Shown here piece by piece: positions 5,286 to 12,657 of a stretch of 20,069 nt of DNA. Source of the stretch: a virus; the IMG/VR virus record IMGVR_UViG_3300033997_000345, positions 1 to 20,069 of that record; one strand, 5' to 3'. The position numbers and the translations under genes are program-made. The number at the start of each line of letters is the position of its first letter. The first letter of the stretch is position 1. The notes under the pieces were generated by a model. The model saw nothing but the letters and a program-made list of their open reading frames with translations. It was not told the origin of the DNA and searched no databases.

Positions 5286-5374
5286 TGCTCGCCGCCATCT
5301 GGGGCCTGTGCGCCCTTTACGCAATTGCCTTGATCGGCGACGCCTTGATGGCGCGCCACCGGAGAAATGCATGA
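5282..5374 (+). CDS. Micro-membrane protein, 30 aa
   Basis: The frame encodes MMLAAIWGLCALYAIALIGD plus ALMARHRRNA: one transmembrane helix (about residues 3-22) and a positively charged tail, which predicts a cytoplasmic C-terminus. It has no ribosome binding site of its own, but its ATGATG start overlaps the upstream TGA and its TGA overlaps the ATG of the next gene. The exact tiling is the main evidence. Function unknown. Confidence 0.5.
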   Translation: MMLAAIWGLCALYAIALIGDALMARHRRNA

Positions 5375-5613
5375 ACAAGATCAACGACGGCGGCCCGGCC
5401 TACCCCGCGCTGTACGAGGGCAGCACGCGCCCCGACGCCATGGGCATGACCCTGCGCGACTACTTCGCGGCCAAGGCCATGCAGGGATTTTCTACCACCG
5501 TTCGGGACTTAGGTGGAGCTAACGACGCTATTGCGCGGGGTGAATTCGATACCTGCGCTCGATTTGCATATCTGCTTGCCGACGCCATGCTGGCCGCGCG
5601 AGGTGCCCAATGA
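5371..5613 (+). CDS. Conserved phage hypothetical, 80 aa (DGGPAYP / GMTLRDYFAAKAM type)
   Basis: The product MNKINDGGPAYPALYEGSTR, then GMTLRDYFAAKAMQGF and a C-terminal FAYLLADAMLAAR, is a widespread small phage protein with the signature DGGPAYP...GMTLRDYFAAKAM. Its function is not known. The ATG overlaps the stop of the micro-membrane gene (ATGA), and GGAG lies 6 nt upstream. The segment 5490-5570 is less GC-rich than its surroundings. Confidence 0.78.
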   Translation: MNKINDGGPAYPALYEGSTRPDAMGMTLRDYFAAKAMQGFSTTVRDLGGANDAIARGEFDTCARFAYLLADAMLAARGAQ

Positions 5614-5969
5614 CGACGAATCACACGCCCGGGCCGTGGGTCCGAGACACCGGCAGCGGCTTCGGCTGCGACGTGCGCGCCGAGAACGGCCGGAAGGTTG
5701 CAGCCACCTGGGGTATCAACAACGGTGATCCGCACCGGCCGGCGTATCGCGCTGAGTGCGACGCCAACGCCCGCCTGATCGCCGCCGCGCCGGACTATCA
5801 CGACGCCGCCGGCTGGATCCTCGCTGCAGTCGCGACCAACGCCGCGCCGGTCAACGCGCTTGCTGCGCTCGAGGAAATGGCGCTGGACGGCAAGCACGTA
5901 ACCCTGGACGCCGGTCTGGTGCTGGATCTACTGAAGGCCCACGCCAAGGCCAAGGGAGAGCAGCAATGA
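5610..5969 (+). CDS. Conserved phage hypothetical, 119 aa (TPGPW / ANARLIAAAPD type)
   Basis: The product starts MTTNHTPGPWVRDTGSGFGC and contains ECDANARLIAAAPDYHDAA, a pair of signatures shared by many small phage proteins of unknown function. The N-terminal half is predicted to be beta-rich and the rest helical. The ATG overlaps the preceding stop (ATGA) and the stop overlaps the next ATG. Confidence 0.8.
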   Translation: MTTNHTPGPWVRDTGSGFGCDVRAENGRKVAATWGINNGDPHRPAYRAECDANARLIAAAPDYHDAAGWILAAVATNAAPVNALAALEEMALDGKHVTLDAGLVLDLLKAHAKAKGEQQ

Positions 5970-6331
5970 CCGCCCCGAACAGCAACATCCTGGCCCTGTT
6001 CCACGACGGCCACTATCTGGCCGAGATCGTCGGCGGCGGTATCCGCGTCGGCAAGCAGCAAGGCGCGAGCGTTGATTTCCCGTCCGGCACGGCCGAGGCG
6101 CGTCGCCTGGCCCGGCTGCACGAGGTGGGCTCAATGGACCAGATCCATGCCGAGGTGCAGACCCGACTGCAGAAACACGGGGCCGCCGCGTGCAGCGACA
6201 CGCTGAAAGACGGCGACAAGGACTGGGATACCGGCTGCCAGGTGTGCGGCCAGAAGCCCACGGTGCATCCGACCGCGCTGTGTGGCCTGTGCTGCTTTGG
6301 CGAGGCCGAAACCGCTGGGGGGAACTGGTGA
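5966..6331 (+). CDS. Phage hypothetical with C-terminal zinc-binding motif, 121 aa
   Basis: The product starts MTAPNSNILALFHDGHYLAE. Residues 1-60 form a small beta-rich domain; the end carries CQVCGQKPTVHPTALCGLCC at about residues 92-111, a two-knuckle cysteine motif likely to bind one zinc. No family function is known to me. Coupling: ATGA with the previous gene and TGATG with the next. Confidence 0.72.
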   Translation: MTAPNSNILALFHDGHYLAEIVGGGIRVGKQQGASVDFPSGTAEARRLARLHEVGSMDQIHAEVQTRLQKHGAAACSDTLKDGDKDWDTGCQVCGQKPTVHPTALCGLCCFGEAETAGGNW

Positions 6332-6489
6332 TGATCCGCCGCCTCCTGCGCGCCCACTGGGAAGGCATCGTCATGGCGCTGCTGATGACCGTCGCTTTCT
6401 CCCTGGCCGGCCTGTTGGACGAGCCGGCCCCCTACCCCACCTGCGAAGGCTGCGGCAAGACCGCTGTGGCCGCCAAGGAAAGAACGTGA
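6331..6489 (+). CDS. Small membrane protein, 52 aa
   Basis: The product MIRRLLRAHWEGIVMALLMT, then VAFSLAGLLDEP, has one transmembrane helix (about residues 12-29) after a basic N-terminus. The C-terminal tail has a CEGCG pair, which on the periplasmic side (by the positive-inside rule) could form a disulfide. The ATG overlaps the previous stop (TGATG) and the stop overlaps the GTG of recT. Function unknown. Confidence 0.62.
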   Translation: MIRRLLRAHWEGIVMALLMTVAFSLAGLLDEPAPYPTCEGCGKTAVAAKERT

Positions 6490-7475
6490 GCAACAACCTC
6501 GAAATCATCACCAGCGACATATACAACACGCGGGCGAGCTTCACTGCAGCGCTGACGGACACCTCGATCAACTTCGATAGCGAGGCCGGCTTTGCCATTC
6601 AGGTCCTGCAGAACAACGACTACGCCCTGAAGGTCGCCACCGGCAACCGCCAGTCCGTCATCAACGCGGTGACCAACGTGGCCGCCATCGGCATCAGCCT
6701 GAACCCGGCCAAGCGCCAGGCCTACCTGGTGCCGCGCGACGGGCGCATCTGCCTGGACATCAGCTACATGGGCCTGATCGACCTGGCCGTGGCCACCGGC
6801 TCGATCCGCTGGGCCCAGGCTGAGCTGGTGCGCGAGGCCGACAACTTCGCGCTGAACGGGTTCGACGCGCCGCCCACGCACGTTTTCAACCCGTTCAGCA
6901 AGGACCGCGGCGAGATCGTCGGCGCCTACGTGGTGGTCAAGACCGCCGACGGCGACTACCTGACCACGCCGATGGGCAAGGACGAAATCGACGGGATCAT
7001 GAACCGCTCGCAGTCGGTGAAGTCCGGCAGGTCGTCGCCCTGGAAGACCGACTACGGCGAGATGGCCAAGAAGACCGTCGTGAAGCGCGCCTACAAGTAC
7101 TGGCCGAAGAACGACCGCCTGTCGGAAGCGATTCACCACCTGAACACCGACGGCGGCGAAGGCCTGGCCACCACCGCCATCGCGCCGGCCGATCCTGACC
7201 TGCTACCGCGCCTGCGCAAGGCCGTGGAAGCGGCCCGGGACGCCGCCGCGCTGGAACAGGTCTGGAAAGACGGTCTGGCCGAGGTGCGCGCCACCAAGGA
7301 CATGGGCATCTACAACGCCTTCAAGTCGGCCGTGGCCGCCCGCGGCGCCGTGCTGCGCGGCGAGGCCGTGCCCACCGACACCCCGCCGGACGACGGCAAG
7401 ACCATCGACGAAGCGCCGGCCACCACCGCGCCGGACGACGACGGCTTCGGCCGCGACGACAACAGGAGCGAATGA
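6486..7475 (+). CDS. recT: RecT single-strand annealing protein
   Basis: The 329-aa product begins at a GTG (6486) with AAGGA 6 nt upstream. Family landmarks of RecT are in order: GISLNPAKRQAYLVPRDGRI, CLDISYMGLIDLAVATGSI, GAYVVVKTADGDYLTTPM, then YGEMAKKTVVKRAYKYWP. RecT anneals complementary ssDNA and promotes strand invasion together with its partner exonuclease, which is the next gene and overlaps it. The last 80 residues are acidic, Pro/Asp rich and probably disordered, as expected for the segment that binds partner proteins. Substrate: ssDNA left by resection of phage DNA ends. Confidence 0.93.
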   Translation: MSNNLEIITSDIYNTRASFTAALTDTSINFDSEAGFAIQVLQNNDYALKVATGNRQSVINAVTNVAAIGISLNPAKRQAYLVPRDGRICLDISYMGLIDLAVATGSIRWAQAELVREADNFALNGFDAPPTHVFNPFSKDRGEIVGAYVVVKTADGDYLTTPMGKDEIDGIMNRSQSVKSGRSSPWKTDYGEMAKKTVVKRAYKYWPKNDRLSEAIHHLNTDGGEGLATTAIAPADPDLLPRLRKAVEAARDAAALEQVWKDGLAEVRATKDMGIYNAFKSAVAARGAVLRGEAVPTDTPPDDGKTIDEAPATTAPDDDGFGRDDNRSE

Positions 7476-8242
7476 TGCTGATCGTCAACTGCGAGCAGGG
7501 CAGCGAAGAATGGCACGCCGCGCGCGCCGGCGTCATCACCGCCAGCATGTTCTCGACGGCCCGCAAGCGCGTCGGCGAGCTGGATGAGCGTCAGGCGCTG
7601 TACGTGGCCTACGTGAAGGCCGGTATGGACACCAAGGAAGCGGCGGCGAAGGCCGGCTACAAGACCGCGCCGCGCGCCGCGGGCGTCGAGCGTGCGCTGG
7701 CCGGCCTGCCGGTGGGCGATTTCTCGGACGAGGCCAAGAACTACGCCTTCCGGCTCGCGGTCGAGCGCATCGCCGGCCAGCCGCTAGATGAGGGCTACCA
7801 GAACTGGGCCATGCGGCGCGGCCATGAGCTGGAGCCCGAGGCCCGCATGGAACACGAGATACAGACCGGCCTGCTGGTCGAGCGCGCCGGCTTCGTGCTG
7901 ACCGACGATCGTCTCTTCGGCGCCAGCGCCGACGGCCTGATCCAGGCGCAAGGCGGCAGTGAATACAAGTGCTTCCTGGCGCCGGACAAGCTGCGCGCCT
8001 TCCACATCGACAACGACCCCAGCGAGGTCATGGACCAGGTGCAGGGCTGCATGTGGATCACGGGCCGCGCCTGGTGGCACCTGGGCCTGTACTGCCCTGC
8101 CCTGGCGTCCATCGGCAAGCAACTGTGGCTGCGCGAGTTCAAGCGCGACGACGACTACATCGACCGCCTGGTCGAGGACCTGATGGCGTTCGCGGCCCTG
8201 GTCAACGAGTACGAAACGACCCTGCGGCGCAAAGCCGCCTGA
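7475..8242 (+). CDS. Lambda-exonuclease / YqaJ-type recombination nuclease
   Basis: The 255-aa product (MLIVNCEQGSEEWHAARAGV) is a YqaJ/lambda-Exo family 5'-3' dsDNA exonuclease. Visible landmarks: W13-H14 with R17 in the opening motif, MRRGHELEPEAR at residues 113-124, the catalytic D153 in GASADGL, E163-Y-K165 (the E-x-K of the PD-(D/E)xK fold), and MDQVQG at 186-191. A helical insert occupies about residues 31-100. It resects DNA ends so that RecT can load. An alternative ATG at 7472 lies only 3 nt from AGGAG; the ATG at 7475 has a better 6-nt spacing and overlaps the recT stop (TGATG). Confidence 0.9.
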   Translation: MLIVNCEQGSEEWHAARAGVITASMFSTARKRVGELDERQALYVAYVKAGMDTKEAAAKAGYKTAPRAAGVERALAGLPVGDFSDEAKNYAFRLAVERIAGQPLDEGYQNWAMRRGHELEPEARMEHEIQTGLLVERAGFVLTDDRLFGASADGLIQAQGGSEYKCFLAPDKLRAFHIDNDPSEVMDQVQGCMWITGRAWWHLGLYCPALASIGKQLWLREFKRDDDYIDRLVEDLMAFAALVNEYETTLRRKAA

Positions 8243-8277
8243 CCCTTTCCCAACGTAGCACCCTGGAGCCCTGCCCC

Positions 8278-8802
8278 ATGTTCTCGATTACCGAGCAAAC
8301 CGCAACCCTGGCGCACATCAACGTGCGCACCGAGCGCCACGGCGAAGAGCCGGCGGGCGCCGCTGACCTGAAGATCCAGTTCACCGCCGGCAACGGCGTG
8401 CTGTCCGAGTTCCACCCGCGCCTGCGGCATGCCCTCTACAAGGCCGAGGAAAACCCGGCCCAGGGCAGCGTCGACGGCGTCAAGCCCGAGCCCACCGTGC
8501 GCGTGTTCGGCGACCTCATCGAGAAGATCCGCCTCAAGCACGAGCTGGTCGGCGCCAAGGTGCTGATCGACTTCGGCCTGGGCGGCGATTCCGACATCGA
8601 GCTGGACACGGCCGACGTGGACGGCTTCGCGGTGGAAATGATGGAAGGCGGCAGCGTGGTCACCACCTTCCGCGTGAAGTGCCACCCGAGCGGCGAGCAG
8701 GTGAAGAAGCTCTACGAGGTGCTGGGCAACGAGATCACCATCAGCATCACGCCGGCGGCCGAGAAGCAGGGCTCGCTGAGCCTGGGTGGCCACGAAGACT
8801 GA
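8278..8802 (+). CDS. Conserved phage protein linked to RecT/exonuclease, 174 aa
   Basis: The product MFSITEQTATLAHINVRTER, then HGEEPAGAADLKIQFTAGNG, is a beta-rich domain with regularly alternating polar and hydrophobic residues and no catalytic motif I can recognise. It lies 35 nt after the nuclease gene on the same transcript. Phages with RecT/Exo pairs often encode a third partner such as a single-strand binding protein or a Gam-like inhibitor, and this is a candidate by position only. The Shine-Dalgarno is poor (GGAG at 11 nt). Confidence 0.72.
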   Translation: MFSITEQTATLAHINVRTERHGEEPAGAADLKIQFTAGNGVLSEFHPRLRHALYKAEENPAQGSVDGVKPEPTVRVFGDLIEKIRLKHELVGAKVLIDFGLGGDSDIELDTADVDGFAVEMMEGGSVVTTFRVKCHPSGEQVKKLYEVLGNEITISITPAAEKQGSLSLGGHED

Positions 8803-8814
8803 TCAATGGCCGGC

Positions 8815-8852
8815 CCGGCGGCGGGACTCCCTCCCCATCCGACCGCCGCCGG
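8815..8852 (+). promoter_or_regulatory. Stable intercistronic hairpin
   Basis: CCGGCGGCGG (8815-8824) and CCGCCGCCGG (8843-8852) are a perfect 10-bp inverted repeat with an 18-nt loop, within the 78-bp gap before the gene at 8881. No T run follows, so it is more likely an mRNA stability or attenuation element than a terminator. Confidence 0.4.
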
Positions 8853-8880
8853 TGCCCGGCCTCCATATACCGAGAAGACC

Positions 8881-9756
8881 ATGACCGAACCCCTCAAGAT
8901 CCAGGAACTGGAGAAAGTTGGCTACGTGGGCAGTTGCCAGTCCAGCCCGGCCAGCTACGCGAGCTACATGGACAGCCGGTGGAGCACGCCGACTCCCGAA
9001 CGAGTCGCGGCGCACGCCCTGGCCAAACTGGAAGAGGCACGCCAGAAGGACGTCGCCGCGCATGAGCTGAACATCTCCCGGATCGAGATCAACAAGGCCA
9101 TTCACGACCGCGTCACGGCCATGATGGCCGAGATTGGCATGCCCAGCAGTTGGAGCGAGCCTGACCGCAAAAGCCGCTCGCGCTATCCGAAGTCCATCCG
9201 CCATGACGCCGGATACCTTCTGGACCTGCGCCGCGAAGCGAAGACGAGCGACGGCTTCGAATACGCCACCACCACCTATGAAAGCCTGAAGAAGAGGTAC
9301 GAGGAATACGCCGAGGATGCGAAACGCCAGGCCGAGCTGGAGCGCAACAAGGCGCAGCGCGAGCGCGAGGCCGAAGAGGTGAAGCGCCGCGAAGACATGG
9401 AGCTGGCCGGCATCCTGCTGCGCTATGGACTGGACGTCATGTCGTCGTGGGCCGATGTGCTGGAGGCGCTGCGCGCGAAGGACAAGTACCTGGACCTGGC
9501 CATCGCAGGCCAGCGCACGCGCGGCGACTGGAGCGGCGGCCCGTGGCAGGTCCGCAACGCACTGGATCGCTTCACCATCGAGAACGACACGGACAAGGAC
9601 ATCGTGGTCGACTTGTCGGACTGCCTGGCCGACTTCGAGGACGGCCGCGTGTTCCGGGACACCACGTGGAACTACGACCGCCTCTTCGGCATGGTCAAGG
9701 ACGAGCAGCTGCTGAAGGACGCCCAACTGGCCAACGACAAGTCGCGGGGCTACTGA
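8881..9756 (+). CDS. Phage hypothetical with central charged coiled coil, 291 aa
   Basis: The start at 8881 (MTEPLKIQELEKVGYVGSCQ, with GAGAAG 5 nt upstream) is preferred over an upstream frame start at 8806 that would read through the hairpin. Residues about 135-185 form a highly charged helix (SLKKRYEEYAEDAKRQAELE, then RNKAQREREAEEVKRR) that is probably a coiled coil. The C-terminal domain is mixed and acidic (ENDTDKDIVVDLSDCLADFE). I recognise no functional family. High third-position GC and position in the operon support a real gene. Confidence 0.72.
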   Translation: MTEPLKIQELEKVGYVGSCQSSPASYASYMDSRWSTPTPERVAAHALAKLEEARQKDVAAHELNISRIEINKAIHDRVTAMMAEIGMPSSWSEPDRKSRSRYPKSIRHDAGYLLDLRREAKTSDGFEYATTTYESLKKRYEEYAEDAKRQAELERNKAQREREAEEVKRREDMELAGILLRYGLDVMSSWADVLEALRAKDKYLDLAIAGQRTRGDWSGGPWQVRNALDRFTIENDTDKDIVVDLSDCLADFEDGRVFRDTTWNYDRLFGMVKDEQLLKDAQLANDKSRGY

Positions 9757-9758
9757 CC

Positions 9759-10223
9759 ATGACCCACGCCCGCAAGCCCCGCCGCAAGCAGTACCGGCCG
9801 CGCCCGGCCCGCCTGCCGATGCTGATCAAGGCCCAGCAGACCCTGGCGCCGCTGGAAGCGATCATCGACCAGATCGACCGCGACGGCACCGTGACGACCA
9901 ACGCCCGCGGTGTGCCGATATTCCTGTGCCTGGAGGACGGCGAATGGTACGCCAGCGCGCCGGCGATCGCGGGCATGGCCGACTTCTTCGATATGTGGGC
10001 CACCCGCCACGGCAGCGCGTTCAAGGCCGTGGCCCTGCGCCAACTGGCCAAGCGCCTGGAGGTGGGCATGCCCATCGATGCGCCGCTGATGGCCGCCCTG
10101 CACGCCGAGATACCCGCCCTTCGCCGCATCGGCGCCGGCCTGACCCAGGCTGACGCGTCCGACCTGCTGCGCCAAACACAAATCCTTGCCGAAATGGACG
10201 CCGCGCGCGCCCAAGGAGCCTGA
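9759..10223 (+). CDS. Conserved phage hypothetical, 154 aa
   Basis: The product starts MTHARKPRRKQYRPRPARLP, a strongly basic N-terminal tail that could bind nucleic acid, followed by helical segments (LAPLEAIIDQIDRDG, FFDMWATRHGSAFKAVALRQ, LAKRLEVGMPID). It is a common small phage protein of unknown function in beta-proteobacterial prophages. It lies 2 nt after the previous stop and 1 nt before the next start, so it is co-translated with its neighbours. Confidence 0.72.
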   Translation: MTHARKPRRKQYRPRPARLPMLIKAQQTLAPLEAIIDQIDRDGTVTTNARGVPIFLCLEDGEWYASAPAIAGMADFFDMWATRHGSAFKAVALRQLAKRLEVGMPIDAPLMAALHAEIPALRRIGAGLTQADASDLLRQTQILAEMDAARAQGA

Positions 10224-10224
10224 C

Positions 10225-10953
10225 ATGACCACCACCATTCCCGCCGGCTGGCTGCCGATCGAGAGCGCGCCGAAGGACGGCACGCCCGTGCTGTTGTTCG
10301 CCCGTCTGGCTGGCGTGAACTTCGCCACCAATTCGCCCTACGCGCCCACCATCCATGTCGGGGCCTACCGCACCGACCTGTGCATCTGGACGGGATCGGC
10401 GTACCGCGACCAGCTCGAGATCGAAATCGAGCCGACCCACTGGATGCCCCGGCCCGCATTCCCTGACTGCGCCGCCCCTGGCGTATCCACGGTGGAGGAT
10501 GCCAGCTTCCCGACCGGTGCCATCGTGAACGGCCACACTTTGGCGGATCGGCTGGAGGCGTACCCGTTCGAAAGCCAGGGCGGCGATCTTCGGCTGTGTT
10601 CGGATTGGGTCGAGTTCCGCCGCTGCTTCGAATACCTGGCCGAATGGGTCAGTTCCCGCGCTCCCGCTGCTGGCGATGCGCTGGATGCGGCGCGGTGGCG
10701 TGCCTACGCGAGGCTGTTCCCGGAGATATCCGCCTCGTTCCTTGCAACGCATGCTGTGGATGGCGTCGATCCGCTTCCGACGATCAAGGGCGCGGCGATC
10801 ACGGGCGGGTATGTCGTCGTTACGCCGGCCGGCTGGGATGCCGACAAGACCACGAAGCTGCGTGACGCCATCCTGCGGCTTTTCCCCGTCAACCCCGCAC
10901 ACACGCCGCGACCGAGCGACGAGCTTGCAGCCCAACGTAAGGGGGATGCGTGA
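10225..10953 (+). CDS. DUF551-containing phage protein, 242 aa
   Basis: The N-terminal ~80 residues are a DUF551 domain: WLPIESAPKDGTPVLLFARL at the start and EIEPTHWMPRPAFP at the end, the two hallmarks of this family of short phage proteins. The following 160 residues are an added C-terminal extension, which makes the protein longer than the usual DUF551 protein of 60-120 aa, and contain WRAYARLFPEISASF and a strand-helix unit VVVTPAGWDADKTTKLRDAI. The function of DUF551 is unknown. It begins 1 nt after the previous stop and overlaps the next start (TGATG). Confidence 0.75.
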   Translation: MTTTIPAGWLPIESAPKDGTPVLLFARLAGVNFATNSPYAPTIHVGAYRTDLCIWTGSAYRDQLEIEIEPTHWMPRPAFPDCAAPGVSTVEDASFPTGAIVNGHTLADRLEAYPFESQGGDLRLCSDWVEFRRCFEYLAEWVSSRAPAAGDALDAARWRAYARLFPEISASFLATHAVDGVDPLPTIKGAAITGGYVVVTPAGWDADKTTKLRDAILRLFPVNPAHTPRPSDELAAQRKGDA

Positions 10954-11249
10954 TGGGCAAGGACTTCATCCCCAAAGCCGCCTGCACCGTTGCCAGCGGC
11001 GAATGCTTCTACAGCAGCCGCTGCCTGGGAAGCTGCACCACGCGCCTTCCGGCCGCCAACGCCAACGAAAAGCTGACGAAGGCCCTGGCCCTGCTGCGCG
11101 AGTTGCACGGATACATCCTCAACTTCCGCAGCGTGACGCGCTACGTCGACGGCTCCGAGATCGACAAGGCCATGCGTGAGGCAGCTCAACTGCTGAATAG
11201 TCTGCGCCGGCCTGCCGCCCAGCAGAGCGGCCAGGGCGCGGGGAGGTGA
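10953..11249 (+). CDS. Cysteine-rich phage hypothetical, 98 aa
   Basis: The product starts MGKDFIPKAACTVASGECFY and has four cysteines in the first 40 residues (AAC, GECF, RCLGSC), then a helical C-terminal part (KALALLRELHGYILNFRSV). A small zinc or disulfide domain is possible. The ATG at 10953 has AAGGGGG about 8 nt upstream; a GTG one codon earlier is less likely. It is coupled to the DUF551 gene and lies 2 nt from the methyltransferase start. Confidence 0.65.
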   Translation: MGKDFIPKAACTVASGECFYSSRCLGSCTTRLPAANANEKLTKALALLRELHGYILNFRSVTRYVDGSEIDKAMREAAQLLNSLRRPAAQQSGQGAGR

Positions 11250-11251
11250 GC

Positions 11252-12448
11252 ATGGCGGCCGCCGCCTACTACAACGAGATCGACCCTTACGCCGCCGACT
11301 GGCTCCGCAACCTGATCGCGGCCGGCCACATTGCCCCCGGCGACGTGGACGAACGCAGCATAGAGGACGTACACCCCGATGAGCTTCGCCCCTACACACA
11401 GTGCCATTTCTTCGCCGGAATCGGCGTCTGGTCGTATGCCCTTCGCCGCGCCGGATGGCCTGACGATCGACCTGTTTGGACGGGTTCCTGCCCGTGCCAA
11501 CCTTTCTCCGCGGCAGGCAAAGGAACTGCGTTTGATGACGAGCGGCACCTCTGGCCGGCCTGGCACTGGCTCATCCAGGAGTGCCGCCCTTCAGTCGTCT
11601 TTGGCGAGCAGGTTGCAAGCAAGGACGCAGAGCCTTGGCTCGACCTTGTTTCGACTGACCTGGAAGCCCTGGTCTATGCCGTCGCGGCGTGCGCTTTCCC
11701 GTCTGCGAGCATCGGTGCTCCGCACATCCGCGACCGGACCTACTTCGTGGCCCACGCCGCAGGCCAGGGATTTCAAGGGCGCCAACTCGGCCGGCAACGA
11801 GCTGGATCACAACAGCCGGCCGTTGAACGAAGTGGCCGTATTGGCCGGTTGGAGAACACCCAACACGGTGGACTCGAAGCTGGGCAACCGGAATGGCGAC
11901 GGTCAGGTGCAGTTGTGCCACCAGACGCTGTTGGCTGGCTGGCCGACCTGCACGACGATGGACGCGAACCGCGGGGCGAAGGACGCGCGCCCCTGGGATA
12001 CGGGCCGGCCGCTCAATCAGATCGTGGCGCTGGCCGGCTGGCCCACACCGATGGCGGGCACACCGGCGCAGAACGGGAACAACGCGGCGGGGAACAACGA
12101 CAGCAGCCGGCGGACGGTGGAACTGGCGACCTGGCCAACGCCACGGGCGGCGGACGGCGAGAAGAACGTGCGGACGCTGGACGGCGCCATGTCGGAGATC
12201 TCCCGCAAGGGCTCGCCGCAGGATCTAGCGCAGGCGGCAGCGATCTGCGGCCCGGCCCGGTTAACGGCTTCTGGCGAGCTGCTGATTGGCTCCTCTGCCG
12301 GGATGGAAAGTGGCGGGCAGTTGAACCCGGCACATTCCCGCTGGCTCATGGGGCTCCCGCCCGAGTGGGACGCCTGCGCGCCTACGGCAACGCGATCAAC
12401 GCGGTCCAGGCGCAAATCTTCATCGAAGAAAGCATGAGGTGCATATGA
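11252..12448 (+). CDS. DNA (cytosine-5) methyltransferase
   Basis: The 398-aa product has the conserved blocks of C5-methyltransferases: motif I FAGIG at residues 54-58 (S-adenosylmethionine site), motif [11 protein letters not shown] at 78-86 with catalytic Cys82, motif VI with Glu119 (GEQV in place of ENV), motif [17 protein letters not shown] at 155-167, and motif X near the end ([20 protein letters not shown]). The region between VIII and X (about 170-345), where target recognition should lie, is unusually rich in G/R/Q with repeats like [24 protein letters not shown], and is coded by DNA whose codon bias favours another frame (see 11379-12437). The role is probably protection from host restriction. 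It starts at 11252 with GGGAGG 5 nt upstream; its stop overlaps the next ATG. Confidence 0.88.
   Translation: MAAAAYYNEIDPYAADWLRNLIAAGHIAPGDVDERSIEDVHPDELRPYTQCHFFAGIGVWSYALRRAGWPDDRPVWTGSCPCQPFSAAGKGTAFDDERHLWPAWHWLIQECRPSVVFGEQVASKDAEPWLDLVSTDLEALVYAVAACAFPSASIGAPHIRDRTYFVAHAAGQGFQGRQLGRQRAGSQQPAVERSGRIGRLENTQHGGLEAGQPEWRRSGAVVPPDAVGWLADLHDDGREPRGEGRAPLGYGPAAQSDRGAGRLAHTDGGHTGAEREQRGGEQRQQPADGGTGDLANATGGGRREERADAGRRHVGDLPQGLAAGSSAGGSDLRPGPVNGFWRAADWLLCRDGKWRAVEPGTFPLAHGAPARVGRLRAYGNAINAVQAQIFIEESMRCI
11379..12437 (+). CDS. Nested +1-frame gene inside the methyltransferase, WPTP-repeat protein, 352 aa
   Basis: The frame is open for 352 codons, entirely within the methyltransferase gene. 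It starts [20 protein letters not shown] with AGAGGA 11 nt upstream. Residues about 69-90 ([20 protein letters not shown] followed by [11 protein letters not shown]) and the end ([20 protein letters not shown]) match a protein type I recall from many phages and bacteria. Tryptophan-centred repeats (W-P-T-P-x3-D ... L-x-G/T) start at nucleotides 11748, 11850, 11940, 12039 and 12132. Codon third positions in the 40 codons from 11766 are G or C in 33 of 40 in this frame, but 19 of 40 in the methyltransferase frame. Function unknown. It could be a translated regulator or partner of the methyltransferase, or a decayed shared ancestor. Confidence 0.6.
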   Translation: MSFAPTHSAISSPESASGRMPFAAPDGLTIDLFGRVPARANLSPRQAKELRLMTSGTSGRPGTGSSRSAALQSSLASRLQARTQSLGSTLFRLTWKPWSMPSRRALSRLRASVLRTSATGPTSWPTPQARDFKGANSAGNELDHNSRPLNEVAVLAGWRTPNTVDSKLGNRNGDGQVQLCHQTLLAGWPTCTTMDANRGAKDARPWDTGRPLNQIVALAGWPTPMAGTPAQNGNNAAGNNDSSRRTVELATWPTPRAADGEKNVRTLDGAMSEISRKGSPQDLAQAAAICGPARLTASGELLIGSSAGMESGGQLNPAHSRWLMGLPPEWDACAPTATRSTRSRRKSSSKKA

Positions 12449-12657
12449 CCCAACAAGACGACATCACCCAGCGCGTGCTGACAGATGCCGCTCAGGGAAA
12501 TGCCTGGAACTGCTGGCCGTGCTGGCCGCAAATCTGTCGCTGTGGCGATCCCAAGACACTGGAGGAATGCCGAAATGGACAAGGATCTGGTGACGCTGAT
12601 GTGGGCGGGCTGCGCAAGGTGCGGGAAGGCCCCATCGTCACTCGACCCGTTGCCTGA
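12445..12657 (+). CDS. Small cysteine-containing phage hypothetical, 70 aa
   Basis: The product starts [20 protein letters not shown] and has WNCWPCWPQICRCG at about residues 22-35, a cysteine/tryptophan cluster that could bind a metal. Its ATG overlaps the methyltransferase stop (ATGA) and a GAGG lies 5 nt upstream. The last 25 residues overlap another small frame (12575-12676) that has a much better ribosome binding site, so the true C-terminus is in some doubt. No family recognised. Confidence 0.5.
   Translation: MTQQDDITQRVLTDAAQGNAWNCWPCWPQICRCGDPKTLEECRNGQGSGDADVGGLRKVREGPIVTRPVA

Noticed and set aside
8803-9726. Minus-strand 307-codon frame
   Set aside because: It is the shadow of the plus-strand gene at 8881, which fits the operon direction and has a Shine-Dalgarno.
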